64,000 nt of DNA. It comes from Atrina japonica (Eukaryota; Mollusca; Bivalvia; Pterioida; Pinnidae). Each line of letters begins with the position of its first letter. Position 1 is the first letter of the stretch. Where the stretch lies: positions 1-64,000 of the forward strand of contig BROG01000132.1 in assembly GCA_030159075.1 (NCBI GenBank), in the 5' to 3' direction. Below the pieces are notes generated by a model. That model was not told where the DNA came from and did not search any database. It saw only the letters and a list, made by a program, of their open reading frames with translations. Shown here in pieces: positions 56,987 through 64,000 of this stretch. The translations under genes and the position numbers were made by a program.

Positions 56987-59900
56987 ATGTCTCATACGAA
57001 TCAATCTATCGAGCGGTTATTGGATTTACCGATCCCGCCAAAGATGTCTATTACGACTCAATATATCGAGCCGTTATTGGATTTACCGATTCCCCCCGAT
57101 TTTAAAAAAACTTTTTTAAAACCCAAACGTGTATACACGGGGCAAACCTATCGTTTTGACAAAATTTCCTCGACACACAGGTTAAAGTTTGGTACCACTT
57201 TTGACGATTATAAAGTAGTCCTATTGAGGGAAAGGGTTATCGATATAGACCGTTTGTGAGGTCGGTGATAAACGATAGAGGTTTACAAAACGGTGATAAA
57301 TTTCGCATCATCATCAATCACCCGAAATTCCCGAAAATGTTCAGTACGAAATATATCACCGTCTCGGGTGATTTAGCCAAAGATTTATTCAAAGCATTGA
57401 AAGACTATATAGAATATTACGAGGTGCCCATAGAAGATCCAGTCTACGACAATGCCAAGAGGCAAGGGGAGATCCAAAGAACCGGTGACAAAGACAACTT
57501 CGTCGTCGAAAAGAAGTATTATAACGATTAAAAGCGACGACACTACGTGTTTGGCACGAGCGATAAATGGACGAAATCCCAGCTTCAAGACGGTTTCAAT
57601 AGGTGTCGAAAATTACAAGGGGTCGAAGCGTTAAAACTTCACGAAGAGGCGGGCGTTCCCGTCCGGGATCACGGTTGTACTTTAGAAGACGTGAAAACGT
57701 TTGCCGATCACTTGGGCGTGCAGATCAACATAGTGGACGGTGATCAATTTAACGACCTTTATTTATACGAGCGAAGGAAGTGATGACGACGCGGTATATC
57801 TGTACAAGAATAAAAATCACTTCGACGTGATTACGACCATGACGGGATTTTTGGGTAAAACATATTACTGTCATACTTGTAAAAAACCGTACGATAAACG
57901 AGATCGCCACAGATGTCCTAAAAAGTGTTTATCGTGCTTCGGTTTTAATTGCCCGGGTGGGAGAAAGGAAAGTGTGCGACGATTGTAACAAGAACGTTTT
58001 TCGGCGAAGAATGTTTTAAGGAACATAAACGCGACAGAGGTACGAGAGAGACGGCGAAACGGACATGGTTTGTTTAATCGTTCAGAATGTTTAGAGTGTG
58101 AACGAGTGTGTCAAAGACTTGAAAACCCATATATGCGGTCATTCTCAGAATGTCCGAATTGTAAACAATATGGCGACATGACGACACACAAGTGTTTTAT
58201 GCTCAAGAAACGATGTAAGGGTGGAAAGTGCAAATCGTCAAAGTGTACGAACGATAAAAAATGTTACAGTTGTAAAACGCGAACGACGGAGTATTATTTT
58301 TACGACATAGAAGCGACGCAAGACACCGGTGTTCACATACCGAATTTAATCGTGTGTCAAGAGTTTAACGGTCGACAACACGAATTTTCTACCGTAGACG
58401 ATTTTTGCGAATTTGTTTTGGTCAAAAAGGGCACGTTCATAGCTCACAATGCGAAATCATACGACGCGCAGTTTTTTGTTAAAATATTTCGCGGAACATA
58501 ACGTTAAAACCCTATTGCATTTACAACGGTACGAAGATCATGTACATGGAAGTCGGAACCGTTCGATTTATCGATTCCATAAATTTTGTCCAATCTGCTC
58601 TGGCAGAGTTTCCGAAAACGTTTGGTTTGACCGAACTCAAAAAGGGTTATTTTTTCCGCATTATTTTCAACAAACCGTGTCACCAAAATTACGTGGGTCC
58701 GTTACCTAGCAAAAAAACACCACGGTTTCGATTATATGAGCGTTCGCAATAGAAAAGAGTTTTTAGCATGGTACGACGCGCGAAAGAACGACGTGTTTGA
58801 TTTCGAGAAAGAATTGAGGGACTATTGCACGTCCGACGTTCGACATATTACGGCGGTCCATGTTGAAATTCAGGGAAGACTTTATCGAGTTGGAAAATAT
58901 AGATCCGTTACAGTACGTGACGATAGCGTCCGTGTGCATGACCGTTTATAGAAGCAATTACATGCCCGAAAAAACGATAGCCGTCTATAACGATAACGTC
59001 GATCATGAAACGTACAGCGCGAAATCCATTTCTTGACTGGATCACGTGGCCGAGAGAGACGACGTCGTCATTCGACACGCGTTGAACGGCGGCGAAGTGA
59101 ATCTGCCCGACATCGGTAAAGTCGACGGGAATTGCGAAGACACAAAGACGGTTTACGAATTTCAGGGGTGTTTCTGGCACGGGTGTGAAAAGTGTTACAC
59201 GCGAGACACCGTCAATAACAAGCCGGACGGTTACGGGTTAATCGAGGCTTGGGAATGCGATACAAAAGGTATAAAAAATAAAGAGATCGTAACGCCGTTA
59301 AATCCCCAATGCCTTTTTCGGCGGTAGAACAAACGTGACCAAGTTAATTTACGATTTCGACGGAAAAGAAAAGGGACGATACGTCGACTTTGTTAGTTTA
59401 TATCCAACGGTTCAGTTTTATAAGACCTACCCGGTCGGGCATCCCACTAAACTCTATAACCCGGAGCGCGTCGATCGAAATTGGTTGGGGGGGTTCATAA
59501 AATGTAAAGTCGTACCGCCCCGGAAATTATATCATCCCGTCTTACCCGTCAAAATGAAATGCGGAGATGCCGAAAAACTCTTGTTCCCGCTGTGTAAGAC
59601 GTGTGCCGAATTACAGACGAAGACGACGTGCGAACACGCCGACGAACAGAGGTCATTTGTGGGAACGTGGTGTACTCCCGAGCTATTCAAGGCCTTGGAT
59701 AAAGGGTACGAGATAGATAAAATTTACGAAGTTTGGGATTTTCTCTACACCAGCGAGGACACGGACCTTTTCAAAGAGTACGTGAAGAACTTTATGAAAA
59801 ATCAAGATGGAAAGTTCCGAATTAAAGGTCGGTCCCGGCACCCCTTACGAATCGGGAAGAACGGTATAAGAAAAATGGTCAAAGAACGATTAGGTATCGA

Positions 59901-60659
59901 CTTGGGTAAAATACAGTATAATCCGGGCATGCGCGCAATCTCTAAATTATGTCTCAATTCTCTCTGGGTAAATTCGGTCAAAGGGTTAACATGAAACAAA
60001 CTAAATACGTTAACGAACCGAAAGAATTCTATACCTTATTGTTGGACGACACGATAGACAATCTCAACATTCAGTTTATCAACGACGACATGGTCCAGAT
60101 GTCTTACGATTTAAAGGGGACAATTCGTCGACAAAGGTAAGGATGTTAACATCTTCATAGCGTGTTATACGACGGCGCACGCCAGAATCATGTTATACGA
60201 CGTGTTTAGATAAAACTCGACGATAGGGTTTTGGGATTTGACACCGATAGCGTGTGGTACGTAGATCGCGACGACGGGGTCGCGATAGATACGGGCGATA
60301 ACTTGGGCGATTTGACGGACGAATTAAACGGCGATTTTATAACATCGTGGTGTGCCACCGGACCCAAATCTTATTCGTACGAAACGAACGCGGGTAAAAA
60401 GATGTGTGTAAAGTCAAGGGATTTAGTTTGAATTACGAAAATTCTCTTTACATCAATCGAGATACGATGACCGACATCGTCAAAGAAACGCGTCAAAGGA
60501 TTACCGACCGTCCGAGAAAACGCCATCACGAGAGATTCCAAAACCAAACGAATAGTGAATCGATACCAGGAGAAAGAGTTTGCGTTGTGTTACGATAAAC
60601 GGGTGATAACGGACGAGTACGAAACGCTTCCCTACGGGTATTTAGTCGACGACCAATAA
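56987..60659 (+). pseudogene. Protein-primed family B DNA polymerase, broken by many frameshifts
   Basis: It would copy the element's DNA using a terminal protein as primer. Similarity extends over about 3.7 kb in a single order. A duplicated LLDLPIPP segment lies near the start (56999-57095), then a region with many Cys pairs (about 57870-58290), probably zinc-binding. The 3'-5' exonuclease motif DIE is at 58304, with a second exonuclease segment (HNAKSYDAQF) at about 58445. The polymerase motif SLYP is at about 59395-59406, the NSLW segment at about 59955 and DTD at 60240-60248. The frame changes at least a dozen times; several breaks fall in runs of one base (near 58494, 58650 and 59966). 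The last frame stops at 60657-60659, overlapping the integrase end by 18 bp. The start is uncertain. It is not functional as read, unless the breaks are sequence errors. Confidence 0.85.
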
Positions 60660-61499
60660 TTCCTCTCGGACGAACGTTCTTTGCGGCGCCGGTTCCTTGA
60701 GATAATACATGTCGATGCCCTGTATTCTAAAATGTCTATCTATGTCGTGTTTATCGACGCTCCAGATGGGGTCGGTGGCCCTTTTTTGACCGCCTTCCAA
60801 TTCTCTTACTTTCGAAAAAGGGTTGATGGGTGGTTGAACTTTATCCGCGGGTTCTACCTTTTCGGGTGGTTTGGTTTCTTCGTTGATCGTTTTTACGACT
60901 TCCGGTAACCGTTTCACCCATTCTCTATTTCTGTCCTTAGATTTCATCTCTTGATCGTATTGATAGCTAAACAACTGTTCACCCAACGTTTTTTTGAATC
61001 GTTCGACGATGGCTTGGTCGCGATGAACGTCGACCCGTCCCCTTCTTATTCTCACGTCGTGTTTAGACATGAGTTTGGAGACGGCACCCATGAATTCGCG
61101 ACCGGGATCGACTTGTAGTACTTTCGGAAACGTTAAACGTCTTTCGTAAATCTTTTCGAAAGCGTCGGCCACTTCTTTACTGTCTTTGCTCGTCAACGGT
61201 TCCTCTTCTTTGTGCCGAGTGCCCACGTCGACCACCGTTAACGCTTATTTGTACGTTTTCCCGCCCACCTTATCGTTCGGTAAAAACAATAGATCGGCTG
61301 GTGAGAGTGTCGTTGTCTTTCGCGCGTTTTCGAATTTGGTGTCGCACGATTTTCTTTGGGGGCGGGTAGATAGATTTTGCCACACGTCTTGTTTTTTCAG
61401 GAACTCGAACGCTTCCCTTTCGCCGACGTTAGCCGCTTTGGCCAATTTCTTGATGGCCGCTTTTCCTTTCCAATAGTGTTTGTAATAGATCTCTTCCAT
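60642..61499 (-). pseudogene. Integrase (retroviral type, Polinton) with one in-frame stop
   Basis: About 285 codons from ATG 61499 to TAA 60642. The N-terminal part (YYKHYWKGKAAIKKLAKAAN, about residues 4-23) and ADLLFLPNDKVGGKTYK are typical of the Polinton integrase group that includes the nematode F54H12.3-type proteins. The catalytic DDE residues lie in VVDVG, QVDPGREF and IVERFKK, with 34 residues between the second Asp and the Glu. A single TAA at 61245-61247 interrupts the frame just before the first catalytic Asp; the frame is otherwise continuous on both sides. Relatives usually have an aromatic residue at this point, so one substitution would explain it. It would insert the element into host DNA. 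Confidence 0.88.
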
Positions 61500-61505
61500 T
61501 TTACT

Positions 61506-61889
61506 TTAGGCGACATATTTTTTTACGCCATAAAACACGAGCGCCGTTCCCGCCAACACGAAGAGGATTTCTTTATCTTTTTGCTCTTCGGAGGGTTGAT
61601 AAAAATCGCTCAATGTCGGTTCGGGAGACATATTTTCTTCTCCCATCATCTGCGAGTAGAGAGACATGGCGGCATCCACTTCTTTGTAGGTGTATAACGC
61701 GTGTCTTCTTTTTTCAATCTCTCGTTTAAAAAAATCTAATCGTTTCGTGCGTTCGTGATTCCATTCGTCTCTGGCCTTGGTCAGTTTTTCCATCGCTTCG
61801 TCGTGTCTTTTTTGCTCGTCGTGATTCGAAAATAAAAATTGCGATCCAGAAAACGCCAGGGCGTTGACCAATGCACCGCCTACCATCAT
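61506..61889 (-). CDS. Conserved Polinton-associated small membrane protein
   Basis: 127 residues, intact. The Gly/Ala-rich hydrophobic N-terminus (MMVGGALVNALAFSGSQFLF) is followed by a long charged helix likely to form a coiled coil (about 22-80) and an acidic linker (PEPTLSDFYQPSEEQ). The C-terminal membrane segment lies at about 107-122 (ILFVLAGTALVFYGVKKY). It sits 6 bp upstream of the integrase start, so the two probably belong to one transcription unit. I recall similar proteins next to integrases in invertebrate Polintons, but no function is established. A virion or membrane role is a guess. Confidence 0.7.
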   Translation of the reverse strand: MMVGGALVNALAFSGSQFLFSNHDEQKRHDEAMEKLTKARDEWNHERTKRLDFFKREIEKRRHALYTYKEVDAAMSLYSQMMGEENMSPEPTLSDFYQPSEEQKDKEILFVLAGTALVFYGVKKYVA

Positions 61890-61929
61890 TGCGATCGTTG
61901 CCTTTTTGTTTTAATACGGACGGTTTATT

Positions 61930-62156
61930 TTATTTCATGATATCGGCGGGAATGATTCCTCTTTTGACCAACATGTCCTTGGTGTAATCGGCGAGAGCAA
62001 ACTCGAGGAGGATCGTCCCCCGAATCCCTTCGGATCTAAATCCATCTTGGGCACGGGCATCTTTAAAAATTTCTTGGAGAGTTGCGCGTATCCGATGGCA
62101 ATTCCCGTAGTGACGGCGGCGTGATACGCGGTGTTTACCAAATCTTTTTCGCTCAT
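61930..62156 (-). pseudogene. Small Polinton-associated protein with a frameshift
   Basis: It starts MSEKDLVNTAYHAAVTTGIA, a helix with small residues that may enter a membrane, then KFLKMPVPKMDLDPKGFGG. At about 62016-62020 the frame slips in a run of five C (plus strand). After the slip the other frame reads on as protein-like sequence to a TAA at 61930-61932. Function unknown. It lies between two other small minus-strand genes. Confidence 0.55.
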
Positions 62157-62224
62157 TTTAAATAAGAAAAAAAATATTTATAGCATTTCATGGGGGTTGG
62201 GTTTTGATTCTTTTGGAATTACTT

Positions 62225-62509
62225 TTAGGTTCTGGAATTACTTTGGGTTGAACTATTTTGGGTTCTGTTTTTTTTTATGTAGACCAGAAATCCGACAACC
62301 GCGAGTCCACCCGCTAGCCATTTCCAGCTATCGTTGCTAATAGCAATGCCATTGTTGCCATTAGCATTGCTATCGTTGCTATTAGCATTGCTATCGTTGC
62401 TATTAGCTTTGCTATTAGCCCATCTACGTTTGGCACCCTTCTTCCCCGCTTCCTGGCGTTTTGGATTCTTCTTTATTTCCGTCTTCCCTATTAATTCCTC
62501 CGGATTCAT
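62225..62509 (-). CDS. Small basic membrane protein with Asn/Ser repeat
   Basis: 94 residues: a very basic N-terminal part (EAGKKGAKRRW, possible nuclear or DNA-binding signal), then an Asn-Ser-Asp-rich repeat (ANSNDSNANSNDSNAN) encoded by a short minisatellite at about 62336-62410, a membrane segment (WLAGGLAVVGFLVYI) and a polar tail. The start overlaps the end of the next upstream frame by about 85 bp in another frame. Function unknown. Confidence 0.5.
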   Translation of the reverse strand: MNPEELIGKTEIKKNPKRQEAGKKGAKRRWANSKANSNDSNANSNDSNANGNNGIAISNDSWKWLAGGLAVVGFLVYIKKNRTQNSSTQSNSRT

Positions 62510-62957
62510 CGTCTTTTTCTATAACGTCAGATTTTTTAAATCCGACAATGTGACGGCTAGACGTGGTGGCTCTACTGAGAGGTGCTAAATAGGCTCCGTA
62601 TTTGTAATATAAATTACAACACACTTCGCCGATGGCAGCGTCCAAGAAGGGGTTTTCGTTCAATTCCTCGATCATTTTGGGTTCGTCTTTGAGATCGAAA
62701 AAATGTTTAAGACCCTGGGAATACAGACAGATGAGGGAATTTGCTATCGATTTGGTCATGCGCATGCTGAGTCGAGCGTTTGCTAGACGACCCATGGTTT
62801 CGGTCTCCTTGTCGTTCATCTTTTCCAATTCGGAAGAAGTCACGTCTTTTCCTAGAAAATCACGCGCACGTCCGGAACTGACGATGGCCGATAATCTGTC
62901 TTTGGTAGATATATCTTTGCCGGGTATATCGTTCGCTAATACATCGTCTACATTCAT
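62424..62957 (-). CDS. Unknown Polinton-associated protein, 177 residues
   Basis: It starts MNVDDVLANDIPGKDISTKD. It is mostly helical-looking with MGRLANARLSMRMTKSIANS and NPFLDAAIGEVCCNLYYKYG, and there are no obvious enzyme motifs. The last 25-30 residues run over the start of the next gene and look less protein-like, so the true end may be earlier (a lost stop) or the overlap may be real. I do not recognise the family. Confidence 0.55.
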   Translation of the reverse strand: MNVDDVLANDIPGKDISTKDRLSAIVSSGRARDFLGKDVTSSELEKMNDKETETMGRLANARLSMRMTKSIANSLICLYSQGLKHFFDLKDEPKMIEELNENPFLDAAIGEVCCNLYYKYGAYLAPLSRATTSSRHIVGFKKSDVIEKDDESGGINREDGNKEESKTPGSGEEGCQT

Positions 62958-63037
62958 GTTTTTTAATATAGATACATTTTTTATATTTTGTAAAAAATAT
63001 TTTTACAAAATACGTTTTTATTCTAAATCAAACATTT

Positions 63038-63226
63038 TTATTCTGTGTCGGAATCTAAGTCCAAGTCTTCTTGACACTCGGCCAAATCCGGTAGAGGAGC
63101 AACGTCGAGCGTTTTGACGACGATTACCTGGTGTAAGATGGTTTGCAAGGATACGGTTGGTTTTTTGTTGTCGATGTAAACGTTGTTTATATGTAAAGAT
63201 CCAATTGCCAGACATCGTTTTTTCAT
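63038..63226 (-). CDS. Small acidic-tailed protein
   Basis: 62 residues ending in EDLDLDSDTE. The start ATG overlaps the stop of the upstream gene as ATGA (63223-63226), an arrangement that supports this frame over the overlapping 65-codon frame at 63018-63215. Function unknown. Confidence 0.5.
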   Translation of the reverse strand: MKKRCLAIGSLHINNVYIDNKKPTVSLQTILHQVIVVKTLDVAPLPDLAECQEDLDLDSDTE

Positions 63227-63710
63227 GTAATGGGAGGGTGCGGTTTCGACGATTCGGCTTTCACCTTTTGGGTCGTCGTCTGTTCTCTTTCTGTAAAAAA
63301 TAAGCCTTTCTCCCCCAGTTTAACTTTCGAGTAGGTAACCTTGTCACCGTTTTTATCTGTTTTGACAATGGTTATATCCTCGAGATCAATGGGGGATTTT
63401 CTACCTCCGTCTTTCAGTTTCCGTGCGAGTTTTTCTATTTCCGTTCTTAAGAAAACGTCGTAATTTTTCCCAACATGTCGACAAATTCTTTTCCCGCATT
63501 TAAATTCATAGAATAAATAAGAACCGTCCTCATATGGCCACAATCCGGACGACTCCGTCTTGGGAGTGCGTATCACTAAACGGTTTCACGCCGTTCGGGT
63601 ACTTATAGTTGATGTAAACTCTTTTGATAACGTGCGCCTTTCTTATCTACATAAAGGGCTCCAATTCTTAAATTGTTTACGTCAAAGTTCTCAATTGTTA
63701 CAAATGCCAT
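63223..63710 (-). pseudogene. Unknown Polinton-associated protein with frame breaks
   Basis: A likely start is ATG at 63708-63710 (MAFVTIENFDVNNLRIGALY). The frame is lost near 63622 and again near 63565, after which a 117-codon open frame (from 63576 as listed, ending 63223) reads LFYEFKCGKR, GKNYDVFLRTEIEKLARKLK and VKLGEKGLFFTEREQ. The three segments follow each other in order, as expected for one gene with two small indels. Function unknown. Confidence 0.5.
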
Positions 63711-63913
63711 GTTTTCTTTTTATAACGAAAAATTTTAGTTAAGTCAATTTTATTTTTTTTCAAAAGGACCGTAAAATTTTTCTTAGCCTTTTTTCCGTTC
63801 TGTGATAGTTTTCCAAACGTAAAATATATAATGTCGTGGATAATATGAGCAAACACCATAAAACGATAAACGACAACAACATGCACAAGACCATCTCGGT
63901 AAAACGTTTTCAT
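63698..63913 (-). CDS. Doubtful small hydrophobic protein
   Basis: 71 codons from ATG 63913. The hydrophobic stretch HVVVVYRFMVFAHIIHDIIY could span a membrane; the tail is Lys-rich. It overlaps the start of the downstream gene. A competing frame covers the same DNA (63783-63995), so neither is secure. Confidence 0.3.
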   Translation of the reverse strand: MKTFYRDGLVHVVVVYRFMVFAHIIHDIIYFTFGKLSQNGKKAKKNFTVLLKKNKIDLTKIFRYKKKTWHL

Positions 63914-64000
63914 TTTTCTTAACGTAAAAAAATTGTTGTAAATAACTTAAAATATATGTATATATATAAATAAAAATGTATATTTTACTGGACAAGGCGT

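Larger units (their letters stand above)
56813..64000. mobile_element. Polinton/Maverick-like (adintovirus-like) element, truncated by the window edge
   Basis: Protein-primed family B DNA polymerase on the plus strand and a retroviral-type integrase on the minus strand, with a block of small minus-strand genes behind it, is the gene set of Polintons. Capsid, protease and packaging-ATPase genes are not seen in the window; they may lie beyond 64000. The region is clearly richer in CG dinucleotides than the flanking DNA. Neither terminal repeat was identified, so the left boundary is only approximate. Confidence 0.85.

Noticed and set aside
57385..57588. Minus-strand frames inside the polymerase region (also 58504-58686, 58908-59180, 59802-59999)
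   Set aside because: They are antisense shadows of the polymerase. The plus-strand motifs are diagnostic.
62632..63117. Plus-strand frame of 161 codons
   Set aside because: It is antisense to the 177-residue minus-strand protein and has no protein-like features of its own.

Overview
The window looks like nuclear DNA of a marine invertebrate, most likely a bivalve mollusc. The base composition is AT-rich. Two bilaterian genes can be modelled exon by exon with long introns and GT-AG junctions. The DNA between exons is crowded with short inverted-repeat elements, tRNA-derived SINE pieces, minisatellites and dispersed repeats of the type common in bivalves. The species call is inference; no taxon-specific marker was tested.

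Layout. 1-7.5 kb is non-coding, with a 1.7-kb hAT-like element (1457-3171) and a 428-bp Mutator-like MITE (6692-7119). The plus-strand gene C12orf57 (Protein C10) has three coding exons: 7566-7608, 16227-16403 and 19180-19322. Its first intron holds a 6.9-kb Mutator-like element (MULE, 8407-15290) with matching 9-bp target-site duplications, iterated terminal repeats and an uninterrupted two-exon transposase gene (10421-11570 and 13067-13329). The MULE has itself been invaded by several smaller elements. The 428-bp MITE is an internal-deletion derivative of it. The second intron of C12orf57 begins with a 1.25-kb minisatellite grown out of the exon 2 splice donor.

19.3-30.8 kb is intergenic and rich in repeats: 62-bp and 37-bp minisatellites, about 90-bp TTAA-ended mini-elements, several hairpin families and a SINE. 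The minus-strand gene MAN1B1 (ER alpha-1,2-mannosidase, GH47) runs from 51217 down to 30864 in eleven exons. All junctions are in phase and give 663 residues. Its introns hold a self-nested 1.5-kb element, a 60-bp minisatellite that happens to stay open in frame, a 53-bp minisatellite and a 1.3-kb GT-rich block.

51.3-56.8 kb is a repeat jungle: G-run elements with GGCGTCGG ends, hairpins and short telomere-like units. From about 56.8 kb to the end lies a Polinton/Maverick-like (adintovirus-like) element. It has a plus-strand protein-primed family B DNA polymerase broken by many frameshifts. A minus-strand integrase, broken by one stop codon, meets the polymerase tail to tail. Upstream of the integrase on the minus strand is a block of small proteins of unknown function, some with membrane segments. 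This region is visibly richer in CpG than its surroundings. The right end of the element lies outside the window.

The host genes are unrelated: a small conserved protein of unclear role and an ER glycoprotein-quality-control enzyme. The most notable content is the apparently complete MULE with its deletion derivative, the splice-donor minisatellite and the virus-like element.
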